Positions 8,429-17,567 of a stretch of DNA of 32,931 bases are shown here, in pieces. The stretch comes from Hyphomicrobiales bacterium. Lineage in GTDB: Bacteria > Pseudomonadota > Alphaproteobacteria > Rhizobiales > Hyphomicrobiaceae. The notes beneath the pieces are model-generated. The model was given only the letters and a program-made list of their open reading frames with translations. It was not told the origin of the DNA and did no database searches. The translations under genes and the position numbers were made by a program. Each line of letters starts with the position of its first letter. Position 1 is the stretch's first letter. The stretch spans positions 1 to 32,931 of the forward strand of contig RXJK01000343.1 of NCBI GenBank assembly GCA_003963125.1, given 5' to 3'.

Positions 8429-9172
8429 CTACTGCATGTGCTGGCCGCCGTTGATGGCGATATTGGCGCCGGTCACGAAGGCCGCCTCCTCCGAGCAGAG
8501 ATAGATGATCAATCCGGCAACTTCTTCGGGCTTGCCGAGACGCGCGGTCGGAATCTGTGGAAGAATCTTGCTGTCGAGCACGTCCTTGGGGATTGCCGTG
8601 ACCATCTTCGTGCCGATGTAGCCCGGAGAGATCGTGTTCACGGTCACGCCCTTCTTGGCGGACTCGAGGGCCAGCGACTTCGTAAAGCCGTGCATGCCGG
8701 CCTTGGCGGCGGCGTAGTTGGTCTGGCCGAAGGCGCCCTTGGAGCCGTTGACGGACGAAACGTTGATGATGCGGCCCCAGCCGCGATCCATCATGCCGTC
8801 GTAGACCTGCTTCGTCATGTTGAAGACGCTGTCGAGGTTGGTGCGGATGACCGCGTCCCACGCCGACTTGTCCATCTTGCGGAAGGTCATGTCCTTGGTG
8901 ATGCCGGCGTTGTTGATGAGGATGTCGACGGGCCCGACCTCGGCCGCCACCTTGGCGACGCACGCCTTGGCACTCTCGTAGTCGCCGACGTCGCAGGGGA
9001 AGGCGCGCACCGCATAGCCCTTGGCCTGCATCTGCTCGAGCCATTGGCTCGCCGTCTTGTTGGATGGCGAATAGGTGACGACCACGTTGTAGCCCGCGTC
9101 CGCCATCTTGGTGGTGATGGTCTCGCCGAGACCGCCCATGCCACCGGTGACCAGCGCGATACGTTTCGTCAT
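8429..9172 (-). CDS. phaB: Acetoacetyl-CoA reductase PhaB
   Basis: A short-chain dehydrogenase/reductase of 247 residues that reduces acetoacetyl-CoA to (R)-3-hydroxybutyryl-CoA with NADPH, the second step of PHB synthesis. The cofactor motif TGGMGGLG is at residues 9-16, NNAG at 87-90, and the catalytic set Ser140, Tyr153 and Lys157 lies in INVSS and NYAAAKAG. These positions match the standard PhaB numbering. The C-terminal INGGQHMQ ending is also characteristic of PhaB. The ATG at 9172 has a strong ribosome-binding site (GGGAGGAAGGGA). The upstream in-frame ATG at 9208 would add 12 residues before the Rossmann strand and is unlikely. An inverted repeat lies 15 bases upstream. Confidence 0.93.
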   Translation of the reverse strand: MTKRIALVTGGMGGLGETITTKMADAGYNVVVTYSPSNKTASQWLEQMQAKGYAVRAFPCDVGDYESAKACVAKVAAEVGPVDILINNAGITKDMTFRKMDKSAWDAVIRTNLDSVFNMTKQVYDGMMDRGWGRIINVSSVNGSKGAFGQTNYAAAKAGMHGFTKSLALESAKKGVTVNTISPGYIGTKMVTAIPKDVLDSKILPQIPTARLGKPEEVAGLIIYLCSEEAAFVTGANIAINGGQHMQ

Positions 9173-9186
9173 TCCCTTCCTCCCTA

Positions 9187-9210
9187 TCGTGCAAAGGTGT
9201 TGTTGCACGA
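9187..9210. promoter_or_regulatory. Inverted repeat just upstream of phaB
   Basis: Perfect 8-base arms TCGTGCAA and TTGCACGA separated by 8 bases, ending 15 bases before the phaB ATG and next to its ribosome-binding site. It could be a repressor operator or an mRNA hairpin that affects translation. PhaR-type PHB regulators bind TGC/GCA-rich dyads, so PhaR is a candidate, but this is not an exact match to a published site that I can quote. Confidence 0.4.
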
Positions 9211-9289
9211 ACTGTACGCGGCAACGCCGGCCGTGGCCAGCGTGACCGCGCTGTCGTGCGCACTCCGATAGTCTTACGCGGCGGCGTTT

Positions 9290-11563
9290 TCAGCGCTGCA
9301 TCGCAGCATCGACGACAGCGAGCGCCGTCATGTTGACGATGCGGCGGACGCTGACGTTGGGCTCGAGGATATGGACGGGCTTGGCCGTGCCGAGGAGGAT
9401 CGGGCCGACGGTGATGTTGTTGCCGGCGGCCACCTTCAGGAGATTGTAGGAAATGTTGGCGGCATCGACGCTCGGCATGATCAGGAGGTTCGCCTCCTTG
9501 GTGAGCGAGGCGCCGGGGAACTGAGCCTTGAGAATATCCTGGGACATGGCCGCGTCGCCGCGCATCTCGCCTTCCACGACGAGGTTGGGATCGTGCTCGA
9601 CGAGGATCTCGCGGGCTTGGCGCATCACTTCGGCCTCGTGCGTGCGCGAGGATCCGAAGCTCGAGTGGGAGACGAGCGCGATGGTGGGCTCGACGCCGAA
9701 GCGGCGGATCTCTTCCGCGGCCAGCAGCGCCATCTCGGCGATCTCGGTCGCGCTCGGCTTCTGGTTGACGTAGGTGTCGCAGATGAAGATCTGGCGCTCG
9801 GGCAGCATCAGCATGTTCATGGCCGCGAGCGTGAGAACGCCCGGACGCTTGCCGATCACCTCCTCGATATAGGCCAGATGCTCGTCGTAGGTGCCGACGA
9901 CGCCGCAGAGCATGGCATCGACGTCGCCGCGGCGCAGCAGCATGGCCGCGATCAGCGAGGCGCGGCTGCGCATGGCTTCCTTGGCGATCGCCTGCGTGAC
10001 GCCGCGGCGCTTGCCGATCTCGTAGTACTCCTGCGTGATCGCGGAGTAGCGCGGGTCGCTCAGGATGTTCACGACCTCGCAGTTCTCGCCGACCTTCAGC
10101 CTTAGCCCCAAGTTCTGGATGCGGCGGGCGATGATGTCGGCGCGCCCCAGCAGCACGGGGCGCGCGAGATTCTCGTCCAGCGCGACCTGCACCGCGCGCA
10201 GCACGTTCTCTTCCTCGCCCTCGGCGAAGATGACGCGCTTGGGCGCTTTCTTGGCCACGCGGAACACGGGCCGCATAATGTTGCCGGAGTGGTAGACGAA
10301 GCGCGCGAGCCGCTCGCGATAGGCATCGAGGTCGACGGGACGCGTGGCGACGCCGCTGTCCATGGCGGCCTTCGCCACGGCCCAGGCGACGCGCTCCATC
10401 AGGCGCGGATCGAAGGGGCGCGGGATCAGGTAGTCCCGGCCGAAGGCCAGCGTCTCGCCGCCGTAGGCATTGGCGACGATGTCGGAGACCTCGGCCTGGG
10501 CGAGTTCAGCGATGGCCGTGACGGACGCGACCTTCATCGCCTCGTTGATGGTCGTGGCGCCGACGTCGAGGGCGCCGCGGAAGATGAAGGGGAAACAGAG
10601 GACGTTGTTGACCTGGTTGGGATAGTCCGAGCGCCCGGTGCAGAGGATCGCATCGGGGCGGACTTCCTTGGCAAGCTCCGGCCGGATCTCGGGCTCGGGA
10701 TTGGCGAGCGCCATGATCAGCGGATTGGGCGCCATGGTCTTGATCATGTCAGGCTTCAGGACGCCGCCCGCCGACAGCCCCAGGAACAGGTCGGCGCCAA
10801 CGAGGATCTCGGCCAGCGAGCGCGCGTTCGTGTCCTGCGCGTAGCGCGCCTTTTCCTCGTCCATCAGCTCGGTGCGGCCCTTGTAGACCACGCCCTTGAT
10901 GTCGGAGACGAAGATGTTCTCGCGCTTGAGGCCCAGCGTGACGAGCAGGTTCAAGCAGGCGAGCGCCGCGGCGCCGGCGCCCGAGACCGCACAGCGCACG
11001 TCGGCGATGTTCTTGCCGACGAGCTTGAGGCCGTTGAGGATCGCGGCGGAGACGATGATGGCCGTGCCGTGCTGGTCGTCGTGGAACACGGGGATCTTCA
11101 TGCGCTCGCGCAGCTTGCGCTCGACGATGAAGCACTCCGGCGCCTTGATGTCCTCGAGGTTGATCCCGCCGAAGGTCGGCTCCAGCGCCGCGACGATCTC
11201 GACGAGCTTGTCGGGATCGGTCGCCGCGACTTCGATGTCGAAGACGTCGATGCCGGCGAACTTCTTGAAGAGGCAGCCCTTGCCTTCCATCACCGGCTTG
11301 CCGGCGAGCGGGCCGATGTCGCCGAGGCCGAGCACCGCCGTGCCGTTGGTGACGACGGCGACGAGATTGGCGCGCGAGGTGAGCGTGGCGGCCTCGTTGG
11401 GATCGTCCTTGATGGCGAGGCACGCGTAGGCGACCCCGGGCGAATAGGCCAGCGACAGGTCGTGCTGGTTGATCAGGCCCTTGGTGGGCGTGACCGAGAT
11501 CTTTCCCGGTGTCGGAGCGCGGTGGTAGTCGAGCGCGGCTTCGCGCAGGATCTTCTCGTCCAT
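9290..11563 (-). CDS. maeB: NADP-dependent malic enzyme with phosphotransacetylase-like domain
   Basis: Decarboxylates malate to pyruvate with reduction of NADP. The 757-residue length fits the hybrid MaeB family. The malic domain (residues about 15-150) has [27 protein letters not shown] and [24 protein letters not shown]. The metal and substrate site [11 protein letters not shown] follows, then an NAD(P)-binding domain with [12 protein letters not shown]. From about residue 430 there is a PTA-like domain ([18 protein letters not shown], ending in [12 protein letters not shown]). In studied relatives this domain is not catalytic and mediates control by acetyl-CoA. The ATG at 11563 has GAGGGGATT ahead of it. 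It lies 53 bases after lpdA and 117 before phaB, so it could supply NADPH for PHB synthesis (inference). Confidence 0.93.
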   Translation of the reverse strand: MDEKILREAALDYHRAPTPGKISVTPTKGLINQHDLSLAYSPGVAYACLAIKDDPNEAATLTSRANLVAVVTNGTAVLGLGDIGPLAGKPVMEGKGCLFKKFAGIDVFDIEVAATDPDKLVEIVAALEPTFGGINLEDIKAPECFIVERKLRERMKIPVFHDDQHGTAIIVSAAILNGLKLVGKNIADVRCAVSGAGAAALACLNLLVTLGLKRENIFVSDIKGVVYKGRTELMDEEKARYAQDTNARSLAEILVGADLFLGLSAGGVLKPDMIKTMAPNPLIMALANPEPEIRPELAKEVRPDAILCTGRSDYPNQVNNVLCFPFIFRGALDVGATTINEAMKVASVTAIAELAQAEVSDIVANAYGGETLAFGRDYLIPRPFDPRLMERVAWAVAKAAMDSGVATRPVDLDAYRERLARFVYHSGNIMRPVFRVAKKAPKRVIFAEGEEENVLRAVQVALDENLARPVLLGRADIIARRIQNLGLRLKVGENCEVVNILSDPRYSAITQEYYEIGKRRGVTQAIAKEAMRSRASLIAAMLLRRGDVDAMLCGVVGTYDEHLAYIEEVIGKRPGVLTLAAMNMLMLPERQIFICDTYVNQKPSATEIAEMALLAAEEIRRFGVEPTIALVSHSSFGSSRTHEAEVMRQAREILVEHDPNLVVEGEMRGDAAMSQDILKAQFPGASLTKEANLLIMPSVDAANISYNLLKVAAGNNITVGPILLGTAKPVHILEPNVSVRRIVNMTALAVVDAAMQR

Positions 11564-11616
11564 GCCAATCCCCTCGTTGGGCCCCTCGGTTGGCAGGGCC
11601 GCCCCAGGCCCCGCGC

Positions 11617-13377
11617 TCAAGCCGTCTGTTTCGATTTCCGCTTCGGCGGGATCAGGTCGGTGATCGATCCCTCGAACATCTCTGCGGCCATCGCCACCGT
11701 CTCCGACAATGTCGGATGCGGATGGACGGTGAGCCCAATGTCGTGCGCGTCCGCCCCCATCTCGATGGCGAGTGCCGCTTCGGCGACGAGATCACCCGCA
11801 TTGGGCCCGACGATGCCACAGCCGATGATGCGCTCGCTCGCCTCATCGAACAAAATCTTGGTCACGCCCTCGTCACGGCCCAATGACAGCGAACGGCCGG
11901 AGGCGGCCCACGGGAACACGCCCTTGCCGTAGGCGATGCCCTTGGCCTTCGCCTCGTTCTCGGTGAGGCCGACCCAGGCGACCTCGGGGTCCGTGTAGGC
12001 AACGGACGGGATCACCTTCGCATCGAACGCGCTGTGCTTGCCGGCGGCCACTTCGGCTGCGACCTTGCCTTCGTGCGTGGCCTTGTGGGCGAGCATGGGC
12101 TGGCCGACGATGTCGCCGATGGCGAAGATGGTGGCGACGTTGGTGCGCATCTGCTTGTCGACGGGGATGAAACCGCGCTCGTCGACGACGACGCCGGCGT
12201 TCTCCGCCCCGATCAGCTTGCCGTTGGGCGTGCGGCCAACGGCGACCAGCACCTTGTCGAAACGATCCGTAGCCGGAGCGCCCTCGCCGTCGAAGCTCAC
12301 GTGCAGGCCATCGGCCTTCGCCTCGACCTTCGTCACCTTGGTCTTGAGGTAGATCTTCTCGTAGTGCTTCGAGATGCGCTTCATCAGCGGGGTGACGATG
12401 TCCCGGTCGGCGCCCGGGATGATCTGGTCCATCAGCTCGACCACCGTCACCTTGGAGCCGAGGGCGTTGTAGACCGTCGCCATCTCGAGGCCGATGATGC
12501 CGCCGCCGAGGACGAGGAGGCGCGCCGGAATATCCTCCATGGCGAGCGCGCCGGTGGAATCGATGACGCGCTTGTCTCCGTGCGGCACGAAGGGCAGCGT
12601 GACGGGCTCCGAGCCCGCCGCAATGATGGCCTGATCGAACGAGATGGTGGTGCGCTTGCCGTCCGCCTCGACTTCCACCTGCGAAGCGGAGATAAAGCGG
12701 CCGAGGCCGCTCACCACCGTGACCTTGCGTTGCTTCGCCAATTGCGTGAGGCCGCCGACGAGGCGCTTGACGACGCTGTCCTTCCAATCCCGCAGCTTGT
12801 CGGGCTCGATCGCCGGCTTGCCGAAGCCAATACCGTGCGCGGCCATCTCGCTGGCCTCGTCGATCACCTTGGCCGCGTGCAGCAGCGCTTTCGACGGGAT
12901 GCAGCCGACGTTGAGACAGACGCCGCCGAGCATGGGCCAGCGCTCGACGAGCACGACCTTCTTGCCTAGGTCCGCGGCGCGGAAGGCGGCCGTGTAGCCG
13001 CCCGGTCCGGCGCCGAGCACGAGCACCTCAGCGTGCAAATCCGATGCGCCCGTTGCGGCTTTCGCGGCGGGTGCCGGTGCGCTCGGTGGTGGTGTCGACT
13101 GGGCTGCCGAAGCGCCGGCCAACGATGCCGGGCTGCCGCCCGCCTCTTCGAGGCTAACGATCAAGGTGCCTTCGCTGACGCGGTCGCCGACCTTGGCGTG
13201 GATGCCGACGATGCGGCCCGCGCGCGGCGCCGGCACCTCCATCGTCGCCTTGTCGCTTTCCAGCGTAATGAGCGGGTCTTCCGCGTTGACGACCGCGCCG
13301 GGGGCGACGTGCACCTCGATCACCGGCACGTCCTTGAAGTCGCCGATGTCGGGAACACGGATCTCGATGCTCTTCAT
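11617..13377 (-). CDS. lpdA: Dihydrolipoyl dehydrogenase (E3) with N-terminal lipoyl domain
   Basis: The E3 flavoprotein of pyruvate dehydrogenase, which reoxidises dihydrolipoamide with NAD. It has 586 residues. Residues 1-78 form a lipoyl domain with GDFKDVPVIEV and ESDKATMEV (Lys43 to be lipoylated). An Ala/Pro-rich linker runs to about 112. The FAD motif VLGAGPGGYTAA follows at 120-131, the redox disulfide GGVCLNVGCIPSKAL uses Cys154 and Cys159, and the C-terminal active-site His554 and Glu559 lie in HPHPTLSE. A lipoyl-fused E3 next to aceE-aceF is typical of betaproteobacterial-type operons. The ATG at 13377 is chosen because the lipoyl domain starts there; the longer open frame is Arg-rich and not protein-like. 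Confidence 0.93.
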   Translation of the reverse strand: MKSIEIRVPDIGDFKDVPVIEVHVAPGAVVNAEDPLITLESDKATMEVPAPRAGRIVGIHAKVGDRVSEGTLIVSLEEAGGSPASLAGASAAQSTPPPSAPAPAAKAATGASDLHAEVLVLGAGPGGYTAAFRAADLGKKVVLVERWPMLGGVCLNVGCIPSKALLHAAKVIDEASEMAAHGIGFGKPAIEPDKLRDWKDSVVKRLVGGLTQLAKQRKVTVVSGLGRFISASQVEVEADGKRTTISFDQAIIAAGSEPVTLPFVPHGDKRVIDSTGALAMEDIPARLLVLGGGIIGLEMATVYNALGSKVTVVELMDQIIPGADRDIVTPLMKRISKHYEKIYLKTKVTKVEAKADGLHVSFDGEGAPATDRFDKVLVAVGRTPNGKLIGAENAGVVVDERGFIPVDKQMRTNVATIFAIGDIVGQPMLAHKATHEGKVAAEVAAGKHSAFDAKVIPSVAYTDPEVAWVGLTENEAKAKGIAYGKGVFPWAASGRSLSLGRDEGVTKILFDEASERIIGCGIVGPNAGDLVAEAALAIEMGADAHDIGLTVHPHPTLSETVAMAAEMFEGSITDLIPPKRKSKQTA

Positions 13378-13412
13378 GGGGGAGCGCCGTCCTTCTCGAT
13401 TGTCTCGTGGGC

Positions 13413-14684
13413 TCAGAGCACCAGATTGCGGACGTCTTCGAGCACGGCCGCCAGCCGGCGCGTGAAGCGGGCCGCGAGCGCACCGTCGATGACGCGATGA
13501 TCGTAGGACACGCACAGGGGCAGCATCAGGCGCGGCTGAAAGGCCTTGCCGTCCCACACGGGCTTCATCTGCGCGCGCACGACGCCCAGGATCGCCACCT
13601 CCGGCGCGTTGACGATCGGTGTGAAGTTGGTTCCGCCGATGCCGCCGAGGCTCGATATCGTGAAGGTCGCGCCCTGGATGTCTGTCGGCGCGATCTTGCC
13701 GTCGCGCATGCGCTTCGACGTGGTGCTGAGTTCCTGCGAGATCTCCAGGATGCCCTTGTGGTCGACGTTCTGGATCACCGGCACGACTAGCCCATCCGGC
13801 GTGTCGACGGCGACGCCGAGGTGGTAGTACTTCTTGTAGATCAGCGCGTCCTTGCCGGGGGAAAGTGAGCAGTTGAATTCGGGATGCTCGCGCAACGCGA
13901 CGACGCTCGCCTTCATCAGGAAGGACAGCATCGTGACGCGGTAGCCCTTCTCTTTCGCGGCGTTGTCGAGCGTCTTGCGGTAGGCCTCGAGCTCCGTGAT
14001 GTCGGCCTCGTCCGTGTGCGTGACGTGGGGCACGTTGAGCCAGGACCGATGCAGGAACGGCCCCGACAGCTTCTTGATGCGCGAGAGCGGCTTCACTTCC
14101 ACGGGGCCGAACTTGGAGAAATCCTGCGCGGGGATCTCGGGGATGCCGGCGCCCGCGGCCGCACCGCCGCCAGTACCACGCAAAGCAGCCTTCACGTCGT
14201 CTTTCGTGATGCGGCCCTTCTCGCCTGTGCCCTTGACCTTGGTGAGGTCGAGTTCGAGTTCGCGTGCGAGGCGGCGCACGGCGGGGCTCGCGTGCACGCC
14301 GCCAAAGTCGGCAAGGCCCGGAGCCGGCAGCGCGCCGCGATTGCCGCTGGTAGGAGCTTCGGCGGCCGGCGCGGCTTTGGCCGGCGCCGCGGCGGCTGGT
14401 TTCGCCTCCGATGCAGCCGCTGGTGCCACCGCGGCTGCTCCCCCTGCCCCGCTCTCGAGCTCAATGATGAGCGAGCCTTCGCTCACCTTGTCGCCGACCT
14501 TCACCAGCACCTGGACGACCTTGCCCTCGGCCGGGGCCGGCACTTCCATCGTCGCCTTATCGCTCTCCAGCGTGACAAGCGGATCGTCCGGCTTGACGAC
14601 ATCGCCGGGCTTCACCTGCACCTCGATCACCGGGACGTTCTTGTAGTCGCCGATGTCCGGCACCTTCACTTCCATGACGGACAT
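13413..14684 (-). CDS. aceF: Pyruvate dehydrogenase E2, dihydrolipoyl acetyltransferase
   Basis: Transfers the acetyl group from lipoyl to CoA and forms the core of the complex. The protein has 423 residues. A single lipoyl domain (residues 1-77, Lys43 in ESDKATMEV) is followed by an Ala/Pro linker. A peripheral-subunit-binding domain at about 128-168 contains ASPAVRRLARELELDLTKVKGTGEKGRITKDDV. The catalytic domain ends in SYDHRVIDG with His396 and Asp400 as the active-site pair. Its lipoyl domain is close to that of the adjacent E3 (GDYKNVPVIEV against GDFKDVPVIEV), suggesting duplication or gene conversion. It sits 45 bases after aceE and 35 before lpdA, so the three are one operon. Confidence 0.94.
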   Translation of the reverse strand: MSVMEVKVPDIGDYKNVPVIEVQVKPGDVVKPDDPLVTLESDKATMEVPAPAEGKVVQVLVKVGDKVSEGSLIIELESGAGGAAAVAPAAASEAKPAAAAPAKAAPAAEAPTSGNRGALPAPGLADFGGVHASPAVRRLARELELDLTKVKGTGEKGRITKDDVKAALRGTGGGAAAGAGIPEIPAQDFSKFGPVEVKPLSRIKKLSGPFLHRSWLNVPHVTHTDEADITELEAYRKTLDNAAKEKGYRVTMLSFLMKASVVALREHPEFNCSLSPGKDALIYKKYYHLGVAVDTPDGLVVPVIQNVDHKGILEISQELSTTSKRMRDGKIAPTDIQGATFTISSLGGIGGTNFTPIVNAPEVAILGVVRAQMKPVWDGKAFQPRLMLPLCVSYDHRVIDGALAARFTRRLAAVLEDVRNLVL

Positions 14685-14729
14685 GTTTCGAAGTCTCTCC
14701 CTGTCGGTGCTTTCTCTTGGGCCGTGGCG

Positions 14730-17396
14730 TCAGGCGCGCGTCGGGCTCGGCTTGTCCGGATTGATGCCGAATTTCTTGATGGCCTCCGCCACCTTGGTGG
14801 AGGGCAGCTTGTTCTCGTCGGCCAGCATCTTGAGCGCGGCGACGGCGACGAAATGCCGGTCCACCTCGAAGTGGTAGCGCAGCTTGCGGCGATAGTCGGA
14901 ACGGCCGAAGCCGTCGGTGCCCAGCACCTTGTAATGGCCCGGCACGTAGGGGCGCACCTGGTCGGCGAAGAGCTTCATGTAGTCCGTCGAGGCGATGACG
15001 GGCGCTTCGCCGTGCTTGGCGAGTTGTGCCGTGACGTAGGGCACGCGCGGCGGTTCCAAAGGGTGGAGCATGTTCCAGCGCTCGACTTCCATCGCCTCGC
15101 GCCGCAGCTCGGTGAAGCTCGTGACGCTCCACACGTTGCAGCCGATGCCGAACTCCTTCTCGAGGAGGTCAGCGCCGGCGAGCACCTCACGCAGGATGGC
15201 GCCAGACCCCATCAGATGCACCTTGTGCCCTTTCATGCCTTCGGGTGCCGGGCGCAGGAGGTACATACCCTTGACGATGCCTTCTTCGGCTCCCGCCGGC
15301 ATCTCCGGGTGCGGATAGTTCTCGTTGAGCGTCGTCAGGTAGTAGAACACGTCCTCTTGCTCGGTCAGCATGCGGCGCATGCCGTCCTGCACGATCACCG
15401 CCAACTCGTAAGCGTAGGTCGGATCGTAGGAGACGCAGTTGGGAATGGTGGCCGAGAGGATGTGGCTGTGGCCGTCCTCGTGCTGCAGCCCCTCGCCGTT
15501 GAGCGTGGTGCGACCGGACGTGCCGCCAACCAAGAAGCCGCGGGCGCGCATGTCGCCGGCGAGCCAAGCGAGGTCGCCGACGCGCTGGAAGCCGAACATC
15601 GAGTAGTAGATGTAGAACGGCACCATCGGCACGTTCGAGGTGGAATAGGACGTCGCCGCCGAGATCCACGAGGCCATGGCGCCCGCCTCGTTGATGCCCT
15701 CCTGCAGGATCTGCCCGGTCTTGTCCTCCTTGTAGAACATGAGCTGGTCGGCATCCTGCGGGCGGTAGAGCTGGCCCACCTGGCTGAAGATGCCGAACTG
15801 TCGGAACATGCCCTCCATGCCGAAGGTGCGGCTCTCGTCCGGCACGATGGGCACGATGCGCTTGCCGAGCGTCTTGTCGCGCAGCAGCGTATTCAGCACG
15901 CGCACGAAGGCCATGGTGGTGGAGATCTCGCGATCCCCGCTCGATTTCAGCAGCGCGTCGAAGTTGGCGAGCGGCGGGGCGGCGATCGTTTCCGACTTGC
16001 GGCGGCGCGCGGGAAGATAGCCGCCCAGCGCCGCGCGGCGCGCCTTCAAGTAGCGCAGTTCCTCCGAGCCCTCCTCGAACTTCATGAAGGGCAGCGACTT
16101 GAGATCTCCGTCGCTCAGCGGCGGGAGAGCGAAGCGGTCGCGGAACTGCTTGAGCTGCTCGATTCCCACCTTCTTCTGCTGGTGGGCGACCATCTGGCCC
16201 TCGCCCGCCTCGCCCATGCCGTAACCCTTCACCGTCTTGGCGAGGATCACGGTCGGCTGGCCCTTGTGATCGGTGGCTGCCTTGTAGGCCGCGTACACCT
16301 TGGCGGGGTCGTGGCCGCCGCGCGTGAGCTTCCAGATCTTGTCGTCGGACCAGTCGGCCACCATCGCGGCCGTCTCGGGATACTTGCCGAAGAAGTGCTC
16401 GCGCACGTAGGCGCCGTTCTTGGACTTGAAATCCTGGTACTCACCGTCGACGCACTCTTCCATGCGCTTGCGCAACATGCCGTGCGTGTCGCGGGCCAGA
16501 AGCTCGTCCCAGCCCGAGCCCCAGATCACCTTGATCACGTTCCAGCCGGCGCCGCGGAAGTCGCCTTCCAGTTCCTGGATGATCTTGCCGTTGCCGCGCA
16601 CGGGCCCGTCGAGCCGCTGCAGGTTGCAGTTGATGACGAAGATCAGGTTGTCGAGCTTCTCCCGGCCAGCTAGCGAAATGGCGCCGAGGCTTTCCGGCTC
16701 GTCCATCTCGCCGTCGCCGCAGAACACCCAGACCTTGCGCCGCTCGGTGTCGGCGAGCTTGCGGTGATGCAGATATTTGAGGAAGCGCGCCTGGTAGATG
16801 GCGAGGATTGGTCCCAGCCCCATCGACACGGTCGGGAACTGCCAGAAGTCCGGCATCAGCCAGGGATGCGGATAGGACGACAGACCCTTGCCGTCGACTT
16901 CCTGGCGGAAGCTCAGGAGCTGCTCTTCCGACAGGCGTCCCTCGACGAAGGCGCGCGCGTAGATGCCCGGCGAGGAATGGCCCTGCACGAACACGAGGTC
17001 ACCGCCGTGGCTCTCGCTCGCGGCATGCCAGAAATGATTGAAGCCCGTGTCGTAGAGCGTCGCTGCGGACTGGAAGCTCGCGATGTGGCCGCCAAGCTCC
17101 GACGACGTCTTGTTCGCCTTGAGCACGATCGCCAGCGCGTTCCAGCGGATGGCGGAGCGGATGCGGTGCTCGATGTCGCGGTCGCCCGGATGGGGCGGCT
17201 CGTCGGAGGGCGGAATGGTGTTGATGTAGGCGGTGTTGGCCGCGAACGGCAGGCGGGCGCCGGAGCGCTTCGCGGTCTCGACCGCACTCGACAGCAGGCG
17301 GTCGGCCTCGGCGGTGCCTTCGAACGCGATGACGGACTCTATCGCATCGGTCCATTCGCGTGCGGCATCGCCCGCGTCATCGCGCTGATCCTGCAT
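14730..17396 (-). CDS. aceE: Pyruvate dehydrogenase E1, homodimeric type
   Basis: The thiamine-diphosphate enzyme that decarboxylates pyruvate and acetylates E2. At 888 residues it is the long single-chain AceE type, not a PdhA/PdhB pair. The ThDP motif FCGDGEMDEPES is at about 225-236, followed by the NCNLQRLDGPVRGN region. Near the N-terminus are NTIPPSDEPPHPGD and LGGHIASFQSAATLYD, both characteristic of AceE. The ATG at 17396 has an excellent ribosome-binding site (GGAGGTG), and a TATACT -10-like hexamer lies about 35 bases upstream. It is the first gene of the run aceE-aceF-lpdA-maeB-phaB-phasin. Confidence 0.95.
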   Translation of the reverse strand: MQDQRDDAGDAAREWTDAIESVIAFEGTAEADRLLSSAVETAKRSGARLPFAANTAYINTIPPSDEPPHPGDRDIEHRIRSAIRWNALAIVLKANKTSSELGGHIASFQSAATLYDTGFNHFWHAASESHGGDLVFVQGHSSPGIYARAFVEGRLSEEQLLSFRQEVDGKGLSSYPHPWLMPDFWQFPTVSMGLGPILAIYQARFLKYLHHRKLADTERRKVWVFCGDGEMDEPESLGAISLAGREKLDNLIFVINCNLQRLDGPVRGNGKIIQELEGDFRGAGWNVIKVIWGSGWDELLARDTHGMLRKRMEECVDGEYQDFKSKNGAYVREHFFGKYPETAAMVADWSDDKIWKLTRGGHDPAKVYAAYKAATDHKGQPTVILAKTVKGYGMGEAGEGQMVAHQQKKVGIEQLKQFRDRFALPPLSDGDLKSLPFMKFEEGSEELRYLKARRAALGGYLPARRRKSETIAAPPLANFDALLKSSGDREISTTMAFVRVLNTLLRDKTLGKRIVPIVPDESRTFGMEGMFRQFGIFSQVGQLYRPQDADQLMFYKEDKTGQILQEGINEAGAMASWISAATSYSTSNVPMVPFYIYYSMFGFQRVGDLAWLAGDMRARGFLVGGTSGRTTLNGEGLQHEDGHSHILSATIPNCVSYDPTYAYELAVIVQDGMRRMLTEQEDVFYYLTTLNENYPHPEMPAGAEEGIVKGMYLLRPAPEGMKGHKVHLMGSGAILREVLAGADLLEKEFGIGCNVWSVTSFTELRREAMEVERWNMLHPLEPPRVPYVTAQLAKHGEAPVIASTDYMKLFADQVRPYVPGHYKVLGTDGFGRSDYRRKLRYHFEVDRHFVAVAALKMLADENKLPSTKVAEAIKKFGINPDKPSPTRA

Positions 17397-17430
17397 CCGG
17401 CACACCTCCGCGGGTGAAGTCTTTGCGGGG

Positions 17431-17436
17431 AGTATA
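17431..17436 (-). promoter_or_regulatory. Candidate -10 element of the aceE operon
   Basis: TATACT on the minus strand (complement of AGTATA), about 35 bases before the aceE ATG. The -35 region is not well conserved: TTTCTC at 18 bases is the best I find. The call rests on the -10 match and the position. Confidence 0.35.
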
Positions 17437-17466
17437 AGGGCCGGCCAAGGGATTGAGAAACGCTCT

Positions 17467-17481
17467 GAGCGCTTGGCGCTC
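17467..17481. promoter_or_regulatory. Dyad upstream of the aceE promoter
   Basis: A perfect inverted repeat, GAGCGC-TTG-GCGCTC, centred about 40 bases upstream of the candidate -10. Its size and placement suit a regulator-binding site for the pyruvate dehydrogenase operon, but no regulator is encoded nearby and I cannot name one. Confidence 0.35.
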
Positions 17482-17491
17482 AACTATTTTC

Positions 17492-17525
17492 GCAATGGCA
17501 CACGGCCTTGAAGCCGGGCCATTGC
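17492..17525 (-). terminator. Hairpin after the L,D-transpeptidase gene
   Basis: Outer arms GCAATGGC and GCCATTGC form a perfect 8-bp stem, with an inner CGGC/GCCG pairing. It lies 43 bases after the stop codon at 17568 and before the aceE promoter region. It has no U-tract, so it is a terminator by position and structure only. Confidence 0.4.
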
Positions 17526-17567
17526 CTCACCTTCGGGCAGGGTGCTGCGCGGGCGCGGCCCCTCGCC

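Noticed and set aside
10289-11932. A 547-codon plus-strand open frame
   Set aside because: Antisense to maeB and the end of lpdA; composition typical of a shadow frame.
13884-16673. A 929-codon plus-strand open frame opposite aceE and aceF
   Set aside because: It is antisense to two clearly identified enzymes. Its product is dominated by His, Arg, Ala and Val with no motif, as produced by complement codons in GC-rich genes.
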